The translations under genes were made by a program, and so were the position numbers. A stretch of DNA of 47,316 bases from positions 1 through 47,316 of the forward strand of contig NZ_FOLO01000045.1 in NCBI RefSeq assembly GCF_900112265.1, in the 5' to 3' direction. Below the pieces are notes generated by a model that saw only the letters and a list, made by a program, of their open reading frames with translations, ran no database searches and had not been told where the DNA came from. This DNA is from Pseudoalteromonas denitrificans DSM 6059 (GTDB lineage: Bacteria; Pseudomonadota; Gammaproteobacteria; Enterobacterales; Alteromonadaceae). Below, piece by piece: positions 35,294-43,527 of this stretch. Numbering within the stretch: the first letter of the stretch is position 1; each line of letters starts with the position of its first letter.

Positions 35294-36511
35294 TTAAGCT
35301 TCCGTTACTGATTCGTTGGTCGTTTTTTTATGACTCATTACCTGTAGTAATGCCATATTTAAATCTTCAATTAAATCATCTGAATTTTCTAAACCAACTG
35401 AAATTCGAATTAAACCATCACTTATGCCTGCTGCTGCACGCTCTTCAGGGGAATAGGGGCTATGTGTCATAGAAGCTGGGTGCTGAATTAAAGATTCTGC
35501 ATCACCTAAGCTCACGGCAATACTAAATAAACTCGTAGAATCAATGAATCTTTCACCGTCTTCAATGTCACCAATGATTTCAAATGCAATTACGCCACCG
35601 GCAGCTTTCATTTGATTGCCGATATATTTATTACCTTGATGACTTTTAAGACCCGGATAATAAACATTGCCTATCATTTTATGTTGTTCTAAAAACTCAG
35701 CTACTTTTTGTGCATTTTCACAATGTGCTTTCATTCTAATATGAAGTGTTTTTAAACCGCGTAAAATTAACCATGCATCATGTGGGCTAATTGTACCGCC
35801 AATGTCTTTTAAGGCGGTTAATTTAATATGTTCGATCATCTCGTTAGTGCCACAAATGATCCCAGCAACAACATCGCCGTGGCCATTTAAGTATTTAGTG
35901 GCGCTATGAATAACAATATCAAAACCAAACTCAACAGGGCGCTGTAAAATAGGTGTCAAAAAAGTATTATCACAAATAGAAATAAGGTTATGTTTTTTAG
36001 CAAAATTACCTACCATAGCTAAATCGATCACAACCATATTGGGATTGATGGGGGTTTCGATGAATACAATTTTAGTATTTTCTTGCAGTGCAGCTTCTAA
36101 CTCTTCTGGTTGTGTCATATCAACAAATGTGACCTCAACGGCAAACTTAGTCAGCATATGACTAAATAATGCAAAGCTACAACCATAAAGTGCTTTTGAA
36201 GCAATAATATGATCCCCTGCTTGAACATTCGCCATGACAGAAGCTGATACTGCCGCCATGCCAGTTGCTGTTGCAGCTGCATCTTCCATACCTTCAAGTG
36301 CTGCTAGTTTCATTTCAAATTGACGTGTTGTTGGATTACCTAGACGCGTATAAATATAACCTTCTTCTTCACCAGCAAAACGTGCGCCGCCTTGTTTGGC
36401 ATTGTCAAATACAAATGTAGATGTTTGGTAAAGGGGTGTTGCTAAAGACCCAAATTGTTCGTCATTAATTCTACCTGCGTGTACCGCTTTAGTTTCAATC
36501 TTGTAAGTCAT
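35294..36511 (-). CDS. megL: Methionine gamma-lyase
   Basis: The protein has 405 residues; AAAGGAC precedes the ATG. It is a Cys/Met-metabolism PLP enzyme: PLP lysine K206 in SATKYLNGHGDV, the cofactor-phosphate region YTRLGNPT, and SLGDAESLIQHPASMTHS. The active-site Cys typical of true methionine gamma-lyases is present (C111 in KALYGCSFALF), which separates it from cystathionine gamma-synthase/lyase. It should split methionine to methanethiol, ammonia and 2-oxobutanoate, and may act on other sulfur amino acids. It is divergent from a TyrR-like regulator with palindromic sites between them, suggesting amino-acid-responsive control. Confidence 0.93.
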   Translation of the reverse strand: MTYKIETKAVHAGRINDEQFGSLATPLYQTSTFVFDNAKQGGARFAGEEEGYIYTRLGNPTTRQFEMKLAALEGMEDAAATATGMAAVSASVMANVQAGDHIIASKALYGCSFALFSHMLTKFAVEVTFVDMTQPEELEAALQENTKIVFIETPINPNMVVIDLAMVGNFAKKHNLISICDNTFLTPILQRPVEFGFDIVIHSATKYLNGHGDVVAGIICGTNEMIEHIKLTALKDIGGTISPHDAWLILRGLKTLHIRMKAHCENAQKVAEFLEQHKMIGNVYYPGLKSHQGNKYIGNQMKAAGGVIAFEIIGDIEDGERFIDSTSLFSIAVSLGDAESLIQHPASMTHSPYSPEERAAAGISDGLIRISVGLENSDDLIEDLNMALLQVMSHKKTTNESVTEA

Positions 36512-36703
36512 TTTGTTGTCCTTTTGGGCCTTAAATAATTGCAGACCTAAAATTAATGTAAATTTTCAAGAAATATCTATTGTTATTCTTGTTAATATTT
36601 TTTGTTTTCAATGATAATTTTAGCAGCATGATTTAAGCCAAAAATATAATTTGTTAAATATCAACGGTTTAGTGTGTTTTTATGTGATTTAAATTTCATT
36701 TTT

Positions 36704-36719
36704 GTTACATTAATGTAAC
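36704..36719. promoter_or_regulatory. Palindromic operator candidate 1 (GTTAC-N6-GTAAC)
   Basis: GTTACATTAATGTAAC, a perfect 16-bp palindrome between methionine gamma-lyase and the TyrR-like gene. Confidence 0.6.
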
Positions 36720-36782
36720 GCTGTGAGTACTGGATTTGCTCACTTGGGGTAGAAGTCTTTATTTGCATAGCTTTATCAGTGT

Positions 36783-36808
36783 GTTACTTTTATGTAACGC
36801 GTTACATA
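36783..36808. promoter_or_regulatory. Palindromic operator candidate 2
   Basis: GTTAC-N6-GTAAC (36783-36798) overlaps the perfect 18-bp palindrome TATGTAACGCGTTACATA (36791-36808), ending 18 bp before the TyrR-like start. It repeats the arrangement at 36704, 79 bp away. It is a candidate autoregulatory site. Confidence 0.6.
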
Positions 36809-36825
36809 TTTGAGATTATTTTAAG

Positions 36826-38355
36826 TTGAAGCTAAAAATATTATGTGAAGATCGATTAGGTATGACACAGGAAATTCTCAGTACGATTGTTCAAAACGGT
36901 TGGAATTTAACAGCCATGGAAATGAGCAGTGAAAAAATATTTGTTCACTTTGAACAAGGTAGGAGTAGCTTTGAAAATATAAATACGGCATTAAAAAAAA
37001 TTAGTGGCGTTACAGATGTTATAGAAGTTGATTTATTGCCATCTGAACAAAAGCGTAAACATTTGGATGCTTTACTTTCTAAATTACCCGACCCATTGGT
37101 CGATATTGATTTTGAGGGGAGAATTTTAGTTGCTAACACGGCTGCGGAGATTGCATTTGGTATCGAGAAATCGACTCTGATTGGTCGTGAAATTGCAGAG
37201 TTAATTGGGGTTTCTATCAACAAAATATTGCCTTCTGAAGAAACGTCATTTGAAGTATCGTGTGCTAACAAACAATATTTAATGGATATCACACCTGTTT
37301 ATTCACAAAATAAAACCACAGGTGCTGTGATTGTTTTACGAAGTCCACAAAGGTTAGGGCAACAAATTTCATCAATTGATCCAAAAAAAGGTGAAAATAT
37401 AGAATCTATGGTAGGTCAATGCCATAAAATGAAGTTGATCCAACAACAAACCCGTCGTTTTGCAAAACTAGATTTACCTGTATTGGTTGTTGGTGAGACA
37501 GGGACTGGTAAGGAGTTGCTAGCCAGAGCTTTACATGAATCAGGGCCCCGTGCAAAAGCGCCTTTCTTAGCAATAAATTGTGCTACTTTGGCAGAAAACT
37601 TACTCGAAAGTGAATTATTTGGTTATGCGCCAGGGGCATTTACTGGTGCAAAACAAGGCGGTAAACCTGGCCTATTTGAACTTGCAGAAAACGGTACTGT
37701 ATTTTTAGATGAAATTGCAGAAATGTCAGTTTATTTACAAGCTAAGCTATTACGGTTTTTACAAGAGTTTACTTTCAGGCGAATAGGGGGGACTCAAGAA
37801 ATAAAAGTAAACATTCGTATAGTGTGTGCAACACATAAAGATTTAGATAAAATGATGGTTGAAGGTAATTTTAGGGATGATTTATTTTATCGCTTAAATG
37901 TATTAAGTTTACATTTACCTGCGCTCAGAGAAAGAGTTGAAGATATTCCAGCCTTGATCAAGCGTTTCACTTTAAATGCATCTGAGCAAATTAATATTAA
38001 TTGTCCAGAATTTTCAAGCTCTGCTATTGCCTTGTTACAAAAATCAAGCTGGCCTGGCAATATTAGAGAATTACAAAATGTCATTTTTAGAACGTTAGCT
38101 TTGGTAGATAAAAGTATTATTGATCATAATGATATATCTTTTACGTCAATAAAAGAGGAAAAGGAAAATTCTGTTTATAAATCAACTGAGATCACTTGCT
38201 TAGAGTCAGCATTAGAAAGTTACGAAAAAAAGTTATTACAAGCATTATATATAAACTTTCCTTCAACGCGAAAACTGGCACAACGTTTAAATGTTTCTAA
38301 TGCAACTATTTCCAGAAAGTTAAATAAATATGGTATCAAACTTAGCCCAGACTAA
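36826..38355 (+). CDS. tyrR: TyrR-like sigma-54-type transcriptional regulator
   Basis: The protein has 509 residues from a TTG start; MKLKILCEDRLGMTQEIL is the standard TyrR N-terminus. Order: ACT domain about 1-70, PAS about 80-170, AAA+ about 190-430 (Walker A GETGTGKE at 223-230, Walker B VFLDEIAE at about 292-299), and a Fis-type helix-turn-helix at the end (STRKLAQRLNVSNATISRKL). Unlike E. coli TyrR, it keeps an intact GAFTGA loop (270-275), the sigma-54 contact, so it may activate sigma-54 promoters. It probably senses aromatic or other amino acids and may control the divergent methionine gamma-lyase gene. Confidence 0.9.
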   Translation: MKLKILCEDRLGMTQEILSTIVQNGWNLTAMEMSSEKIFVHFEQGRSSFENINTALKKISGVTDVIEVDLLPSEQKRKHLDALLSKLPDPLVDIDFEGRILVANTAAEIAFGIEKSTLIGREIAELIGVSINKILPSEETSFEVSCANKQYLMDITPVYSQNKTTGAVIVLRSPQRLGQQISSIDPKKGENIESMVGQCHKMKLIQQQTRRFAKLDLPVLVVGETGTGKELLARALHESGPRAKAPFLAINCATLAENLLESELFGYAPGAFTGAKQGGKPGLFELAENGTVFLDEIAEMSVYLQAKLLRFLQEFTFRRIGGTQEIKVNIRIVCATHKDLDKMMVEGNFRDDLFYRLNVLSLHLPALRERVEDIPALIKRFTLNASEQININCPEFSSSAIALLQKSSWPGNIRELQNVIFRTLALVDKSIIDHNDISFTSIKEEKENSVYKSTEITCLESALESYEKKLLQALYINFPSTRKLAQRLNVSNATISRKLNKYGIKLSPD

Positions 38356-38370
38356 TATATTGAGTATTAA

Positions 38371-38779
38371 ATGCTTGAGCGTATTGACCTGACTACCGCT
38401 TTATACCACACAATTTGAGCGCCAAACACTCGACCCAATTTATTTTAATCATATTGGTCACTTGCGCATAGCATGGCTGTACTTAAATAGAACACCTTTT
38501 GAAGAAGTTAAGGCTTTAATATGCTCAGGTATTAAAGCTTATGCAATCAGTTTAGGTGCGAAAGACAAGTTTCATTTAACAATTACAGATGCGATTGTCA
38601 CTGTGATGGCCAAATGCATTTAGTTAAGGCAGGACAAAATTTTTGAATCGTTTTTATATACAAATGAAAATATTGTTAACAATATATTAGATGTACTCAG
38701 TCAATATTATTCAAAAGCATGTTTTTTTGATGCAAAAGCAAAAGAGTCATTAATAATACCTGACATTAAATGCATTTAA
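38371..38779 (+). pseudogene. Decayed small conserved gene
   Basis: Pieces of one protein can be read across two frames: MLERIDLTTALYH near 38371, a frame change, then QFERQTLDPIYFNHIGHLRIAWLYL... ending KFHLTITDAIVTVMAKCI at an in-frame TAG near 38621. After a further shift, FESFLYTNENIVNNILDVLS... follows, ending in IIPDIKCI and a stop at 38779. The motif series FxHxxHLxxAWLYL, G-hxK-[YF]HxTIT and YYS...PD is one I associate with a conserved hypothetical family of about 130-150 residues without known function. At least two frame breaks and a stop make it non-functional. Sequencing error at all three places is unlikely. Confidence 0.55.
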
Positions 38780-38802
38780 ATTAATCTTTCGGTATTTGTT
38801 TT

Positions 38803-40173
38803 TTATTCATTACTAGGACTACATTCAGTCATAAAACCTGAATGTAGAATAATCTCTAATCCTATTTTTAATGTTTGCAGTGATGCTGCTGCGGTTAAGC
38901 TTATTCTGATATTATTAGGGCAAAAACGACCAACAGCAAATAATGAAGCGGGTACCACCTCAACCCCTAAGTCACTTAATTCTTTGGCAACTAGGTCGGC
39001 GTTTTTATTCACAGCGAGCCACACATGAGAGCAAACTTTAATATTTTGTGCATATAAATTGTTAGCAAATAGTGTTTTAAATAATCTAAACCTGCGATGA
39101 ATTTCTGCCTGTTGCCACAGAGTACGTTTTTTAACGGTACCATCAAAAATCCAGCGACAGGCAATTTCAGCTATTAATGGACTTAATTGCCAAGTCGTGG
39201 CATGAGGCTCATTTGCAAGTTTATTAATAAGTGAATGTTCGCTTGCCACAATTGCAAAACGTACTCCTGGTGCAACTGCTTTTGCAAAGCTTGTGATCAA
39301 TATTGACTGGGACTTTATTTCATTAGAAATAGGTGGTTGCTCGGATAGTGCACCAATAACATATTCTTCAATAAATAATATTTTGTGCTGCTTAATGATT
39401 GTAATGAGATCTTTTTGCCTTTGCTTACTTAATGTGCGCCCAGTTGGATTTTGTAAATTTGGATCACTGACCAATACTTTTGCATTGGTTGATCTGATAG
39501 CCAAATCTAGGGCATCTGGTGTGATCCCTTGTTCATCCATTTTTACTCCATGGAGCTTCAAGTTTAACTGTTTTGCAGCCGCCTTTATGCCCGGAAAAGT
39601 AAGTTCATCAACTAATATCGTATCATCACTGTTACAGCATTCTAGCAATACAAGCTGCAGAGCACTTTGGGCACAAGAAGTATTGATGCAATTTTGAGGA
39701 GTAACTGAAAAGCCTAAGCTATTTAACCAAAGTGCAGATGCAACGCGCATTCTTTGTATGAGTTGTGGGCTTAGGTAATTTAGATAGTGCTCTAAAGCGT
39801 GTTCTTCACTTAGTAAAGTCGACAGTGTATCTGATAAATGCGTATCGTCTGGTCTGGTTGCAGGAACGTGAGTACTTAAATCAATAATTTGGTTTTGTGT
39901 ATTTTGCTTTAAATTAAACAGCGCTGCTTCAGTACTTTGTGCCAGAATGTAAGTTCCTCTACCCACTTCACCACAAATCAGGTGGCGTTTAGTCGCCTCT
40001 GTAAAAGCTTTGGTCACTGTGCTTAAATTAATTTCAAGGTGCCAAGCAAGCTGGCGCTGTGCTGGTAATTTGTCTCCTACCTTAAGCTCGCCGGTTTTAA
40101 TGGCTGTTGTCATAGCTTCAACAAGTCTGATATATAAAGGGCCTTCGCCAAGCGTTAAATCTGGTGACCACAT
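38803..40173 (-). CDS. MocR-type (GntR/aminotransferase) regulator
   Basis: The protein has 456 residues. The N-terminal winged helix of GntR type spans about 10-75 (YIRLVEAMTTAIKTGELKVGDKLPAQRQLAWHL). It is followed by an aminotransferase class I-like domain (about 95-450) with PLP lysine K298 in ITSFAKAVAPGVRF and NLQNPTGRTLS. MocR proteins bind PLP and an amino-acid-type effector and regulate a neighbouring gene by binding direct repeats. Here the 9-bp direct repeat CCATACAAT lies in the 87-bp gap to the divergent threonine dehydratase-like gene, its likely target. The C-terminal helices look complete. Confidence 0.9.
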   Translation of the reverse strand: MWSPDLTLGEGPLYIRLVEAMTTAIKTGELKVGDKLPAQRQLAWHLEINLSTVTKAFTEATKRHLICGEVGRGTYILAQSTEAALFNLKQNTQNQIIDLSTHVPATRPDDTHLSDTLSTLLSEEHALEHYLNYLSPQLIQRMRVASALWLNSLGFSVTPQNCINTSCAQSALQLVLLECCNSDDTILVDELTFPGIKAAAKQLNLKLHGVKMDEQGITPDALDLAIRSTNAKVLVSDPNLQNPTGRTLSKQRQKDLITIIKQHKILFIEEYVIGALSEQPPISNEIKSQSILITSFAKAVAPGVRFAIVASEHSLINKLANEPHATTWQLSPLIAEIACRWIFDGTVKKRTLWQQAEIHRRFRLFKTLFANNLYAQNIKVCSHVWLAVNKNADLVAKELSDLGVEVVPASLFAVGRFCPNNIRISLTAAASLQTLKIGLEIILHSGFMTECSPSNE

Positions 40174-40185
40174 TTTTATTGTCTG

Positions 40186-40215
40186 CCATACAATGTATTA
40201 ATTGAACCATACAAT
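40186..40215. promoter_or_regulatory. Direct-repeat operator candidate for the MocR regulator
   Basis: CCATACAAT at 40186-40194 and 40207-40215, 21 bp start to start (two helical turns), in the MocR/dehydratase divergent region. The second copy abuts the dehydratase -35. Confidence 0.65.
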
Positions 40216-40230
40216 CATCAAAGATAGTAT
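40202..40230 (+). promoter_or_regulatory. Predicted promoter of the dehydratase gene
   Basis: TTGAAC (40202-40207), 17 bp, TAGTAT (40225-40230). Predicted transcription would start near 40237, which favours the ATG at 40261 over the one at 40243. Confidence 0.5.
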
Positions 40231-40260
40231 AAAAGTCAAGTTATGAATTGGGAGATAAAA

Positions 40261-41220
40261 ATGTTTTCACTGAATGATTTAAGCAAAGCGACAGATATTT
40301 TGCATAGTGTTATCCAACCAACTGCACAGCATAATTGGCCTTTATTATGTAAAAATACCGGTTGTGATGTATGGGTAAAACATGAAAACCACACACCTAC
40401 TACCGCATTTAAAGTACGAGGCGGTATATATTTATTACACCAAATGATGCAGCAGTCTTCACGCCCTGAAGGTCTTATTTCTGCCACGCGTGGTAATCAC
40501 GGTCAAAGTTTATCATTTTCAGCTAGTCGGGCTGGACTCCCTGTGACTATCGTTGTGCCAGAATGTAATAGTGAAGATCAAAATAAGGCGATTAAAGGTT
40601 TTGGCGCTCAGTTGGTGATTCATGGTAAAGATTTTGAAGCTGCCAGAGCCCATAGTTTAGTCCTACAGAAAAAATATGGCTTTGATGCGGTAGCGCCTTT
40701 TGAAAAAAACTTAGTACTGGGTGTTGCCACTTATGCTTTTGAATTTTTTTCAGCTGTAAAAGACTTAGATACTGTGTATGTGCCTGTTGGTATGGGGAGT
40801 GGCATTTGTGCTTTAATAAAAACACGGGACTTATTGGGATTAAAAACAAAAATTGTGGGTGTAGTATCTGAAGGTGCACCAACTTTTTACCTCTCATTCA
40901 ATGCGGGTAAAGTCATTGCAACAGATGATGCAAATACAATTGCAGATGGCGTTGCAACTAGCTCACCGATAGAGGAAGCATTTGAGATGATTAAGCAAGG
41001 TGCAGATCGCATTATTACCGTATCAGATCAAGAAATTGCAGCTGCTATGTATCAGTATTTTTGTGATACTCACAATTTAGCTGAGGGGGCAGGGGCTGTA
41101 CCATTAGCTGGACTAAATAAAGAAAAGGAACAGATGAAAGGAAAAAAAGTAGGCTTGATTTTAACTGGCGGCAATATAGATTTCGCTCGCTTTGTCCAGC
41201 ATGTCGCTGACGTTGTGTAA
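40261..41220 (+). CDS. Threonine/serine dehydratase-like PLP enzyme
   Basis: The protein has 319 residues from ATG 40261, chosen because GGGAG lies 6 bp upstream; ATG 40243, six codons earlier, lacks a site. It is a fold-type II PLP enzyme: PLP lysine in TTAFKVRGG (K51), RGNHGQS for the substrate carboxylate, and the glycine-rich phosphate loop PVGMGSGICA. There is no C-terminal ACT-type regulatory domain, as in catabolic threonine dehydratases and EutB-type enzymes. It should deaminate threonine or serine, or a related hydroxy-amino acid, to a 2-oxo acid. It is divergent from a MocR regulator that probably controls it in response to its substrate. Confidence 0.88.
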   Translation: MFSLNDLSKATDILHSVIQPTAQHNWPLLCKNTGCDVWVKHENHTPTTAFKVRGGIYLLHQMMQQSSRPEGLISATRGNHGQSLSFSASRAGLPVTIVVPECNSEDQNKAIKGFGAQLVIHGKDFEAARAHSLVLQKKYGFDAVAPFEKNLVLGVATYAFEFFSAVKDLDTVYVPVGMGSGICALIKTRDLLGLKTKIVGVVSEGAPTFYLSFNAGKVIATDDANTIADGVATSSPIEEAFEMIKQGADRIITVSDQEIAAAMYQYFCDTHNLAEGAGAVPLAGLNKEKEQMKGKKVGLILTGGNIDFARFVQHVADVV

Positions 41221-41229
41221 GCCTTGTTT

Positions 41230-41281
41230 GCATATACCCTAAACTTGATATAAAAAATAACATTGCGTTTAGGCTATATGC
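41230..41281. terminator. Long imperfect hairpin between convergent genes
   Basis: GCATATACCCTAAAC (41230-41244) pairs with GTTTAGGCTATATGC (41267-41281) with one mismatch and a 22-base loop, between the dehydratase and a convergent gene. Confidence 0.5.
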
Positions 41282-41323
41282 TATGCGTTTATTGAGTGCA
41301 AATTTCTACTCAGTTAATTGAGA

Positions 41324-41941
41324 TCAGAGGCCTTTTTTAATTTGATTATTTGCGGTTGTTATATCAAGTTGATTTTTAATTTTGTCTAATTCTGACTGCA
41401 ATTTTACGGAGTCAATTTCACCTTGTTGATACTGAATTTCAAGCTTTAATATGTCGCGTGTTTGATTTAAAACAATAAGATATAAGGGGGCACGATAGTG
41501 TCTGGTTTTTTTTAGATTGATCACTTGCTCATTTAAGTCTGTTAGCACAGCTTGAGATAAATTCTTACTGGCTAAGTTTTGAGTTAATAAACTGTCTAGA
41601 TAATCAGGATATGGCGGGGAATTTTTAGCATAAAAAGTCTCTTTAATCGGGTCTTTATCTTCTAATGTATCGTAGTATTCGACAAGTTCTTCACTATACT
41701 CATAACTCGTTTCCACTACGGCTGTAGCAGAGCGCAATAGCTTTACTAGATCCTGCTTTTCTTTTTGTTCAGCTTCATAGTCAGTGATCATAATCGCTAA
41801 AAGTACGCCAACTAAAGTGGCAATTAATGTCAGGAAAAAGTTGATGCCTGAGTTAAAGCGGTGCAATACACCTTGAAACTTCGGCAAAAAAGTAAGTAAG
41901 CCTAAAAATGTCAGACTTAAGGTGATTAATAAATACATCAT
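41324..41941 (-). CDS. Hypothetical membrane-anchored protein
   Basis: The protein has 205 residues. Two hydrophobic segments at about 2-20 (YLLITLSLTFLGLLTFL) and 33-53 (FFLTLIATLVGVLLAIMIT) form a hairpin anchor. They are followed by an acidic, mostly helical domain with coiled-coil character (YEAEQKEKQDLVKLLRSA, LQSELDKIKNQLDI). No family was recognised. It is a single gene between convergent and same-strand neighbours. No function is assigned. Confidence 0.65.
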   Translation of the reverse strand: MMYLLITLSLTFLGLLTFLPKFQGVLHRFNSGINFFLTLIATLVGVLLAIMITDYEAEQKEKQDLVKLLRSATAVVETSYEYSEELVEYYDTLEDKDPIKETFYAKNSPPYPDYLDSLLTQNLASKNLSQAVLTDLNEQVINLKKTRHYRAPLYLIVLNQTRDILKLEIQYQQGEIDSVKLQSELDKIKNQLDITTANNQIKKGL

Positions 41942-42009
41942 AGATAAAGACCTGTTTTATGTTGTTATTTTTTTAGAAATATAAACATTGATAGGGTTAA
42001 TTAAGTTTA

Positions 42010-42540
42010 TTACCAGCAAATCGCATGCTTTATTTGTTGCGTTGTTTCACTGACTGTTAAATTTTCGGATTTAATAATAAAAGTATCAGGGTGAGGTATC
42101 GGACCAAATTTATATTTATTGATTACTTCATCTAACATTAGGGGACACTGTACTTTATTAGTTCCTAGCCGAGACTCATTTGTAACACGCTTTTTTAGCT
42201 CAGGCACTGAAACATCAAGATAAATTGGCGCAACGTCTCCACCAAATTCAGATAAAACGTTTAGCCATTGGTTAAATGGCGCTATATCAAGTTCTACGTC
42301 AAAGCACTGAGTCACTATGAGGCCTTTTTGAGCATTTTCGCATGCTTTTTTAATACTCATAAGTCGCAAACTATCAACAAAGTCAAAAAAATCACCATGA
42401 CCAAATTCAGGATAAACAGACAGTGCTAAATCAACACTTAAATGATTGTGCATTACGCTATAACCCAGTTCTTGAGAAAGTGCCTTTGCTATGGTTAGTT
42501 TTCCGCACCCTGGTGGGCCGTGTAGAATTATCAATTTCAT
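42010..42540 (-). CDS. P-loop kinase-like ATPase (shikimate kinase/AAA-type)
   Basis: The protein has 176 residues when started at the ATG at 42540, directly before MKLIILHGPPGCGKLTIAKAL; in-frame ATGs at 42552 and 42597 add residues not expected before a Walker A strand. Walker A is GPPGCGKLT. The remainder (NHLSVDLALSVYPEFG, LIVTQCFDV, APIYLDVSVPELKKRV) fits small nucleotide-type or shikimate-type kinases. The acceptor is unknown. A Cys in the P-loop is unremarkable. No operon partner was seen. Confidence 0.75.
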   Translation of the reverse strand: MKLIILHGPPGCGKLTIAKALSQELGYSVMHNHLSVDLALSVYPEFGHGDFFDFVDSLRLMSIKKACENAQKGLIVTQCFDVELDIAPFNQWLNVLSEFGGDVAPIYLDVSVPELKKRVTNESRLGTNKVQCPLMLDEVINKYKFGPIPHPDTFIIKSENLTVSETTQQIKHAICW

Positions 42541-42849
42541 AATATAACTCATACTGCATAAATTTTTTGATAAAGCTTGGCTTGAATTTACGAGCAATGC
42601 ACCCTTGCCAAGAACCCATGTTTATTCACTATCTTGCATTGATATTTTTTATTTATGAAAAGCTTATAAATAAAGAGAAGTGTTCAATAAGTCATAATAA
42701 ATAGCGCAATAAAGAGGTGTTATTAAACGCTAATGATGCGCTAAAGGCAAGAGGAAGGCGTTTGAAAAGTTGGGGGGAAACAGACTTTATATTCAGTTAA
42801 AAAATGGTCAGTTTGCAAGCTTGTTTTACCAGTAGATTAAACGCTTTAA

Positions 42850-42881
42850 TCACCTGTTATAATTTAAAAAATAACAGGTGA
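42850..42881 (-). terminator. Hairpin after precursor peptide 4
   Basis: TCACCTGTTAT (42850-42860)/ATAACAGGTGA (42871-42881) with a 10-base AT loop, 11 bp beyond the stop. The rest of the stretch 42598-42849 shows no gene I can support. Confidence 0.65.
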
Positions 42882-42892
42882 AGCAATAACTT

Positions 42893-43063
42893 TTAATAAC
42901 AATAGAAAGTGACAAAAGTATAGGTATCACATGTATCTTTTGTATTACAGAAGTGTGATGGAGGAGGTGCAGCTCCCCCAATTTGTGGTGTCATTTTTAC
43001 AGGTAGAGACTTATTGTCATCTGATAAGTTTTTAAGTTTCTTTTTATTTAGTTTTAATTTCAT
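42893..43063 (-). CDS. Double-glycine leader RiPP-like precursor peptide 4
   Basis: A 56-residue peptide from the ATG at 43063, which has AAAGGAAAG upstream; a longer in-frame start at 43114 lacks that support and would displace the conserved MKLKLNKKK start. The leader ends TPQIGG (G28-G29), and the core AAPPPSHFCNTKDTCDTYTFVTFYCY holds three Cys and several Thr with an aromatic-rich end. The leader is almost identical to those at 21855, 22279 and 31180, but the core differs completely, as expected for a shared processing system acting on different products. No processing genes lie nearby. Confidence 0.78.
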   Translation of the reverse strand: MKLKLNKKKLKNLSDDNKSLPVKMTPQIGGAAPPPSHFCNTKDTCDTYTFVTFYCY

Positions 43064-43527
43064 TCTTCTTTCCTTTGAGTTTGTTGTTTTAATGGAAACT
43101 TGATATTTACACAATTAAGGTAAAAGACAAACACGTTTTTTACCTGTTTTAGGTTCACTATAAAGTTGTATAGAAAAATAGCTTATTTAAACTTTAAGTG
43201 AATTTCAGACATTAAAAGTATTTATGGATAACAGAGAAGAGCCATATATCTGAGTTATTAAGTCAAGCCTGTAAAATAACTCCTTTACCAACTACTTGGT
43301 TTTTATTTACAACGGAAATACGCATGTTCTGCCTGAGCGCAAGGCTCATGTCTTATAAAAATTAATGAGGCGTTTCAATCACACATGAGATCTTACTTCG
43401 AAAAATAGCATAGACTTTTTTAGATTTAATCTAATTTAGACTACACTGACTTTTATAACAATCTCTGATAATCATTAAAGATTAGGTTAATTCAAAGGAT
43501 CTTTTGTATGTTAAAAAGGGAGAGAGA
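43064..43527. other. Intergenic region between precursor 4 and the hybrid kinase
   Basis: No credible gene. It contains the precursor 4 promoter region, including ACACAATTAAGGT (43109-43121; 11 of 13 bases like the site at 31449), and a small palindrome TTAGAT-TTA-ATCTAA (43420-43434) about 100 bp ahead of the kinase. Confidence 0.4.

Noticed and set aside
39293..39697. 134-codon plus-strand open frame inside the MocR gene
   Set aside because: It is antisense to the well-supported aminotransferase domain and shows no recognisable protein features.
43504..43527. Upstream TTG start for the hybrid kinase
   Set aside because: The ATG at 43528 has GGGAGAGAG directly upstream, whereas the TTG has no comparable ribosome site.
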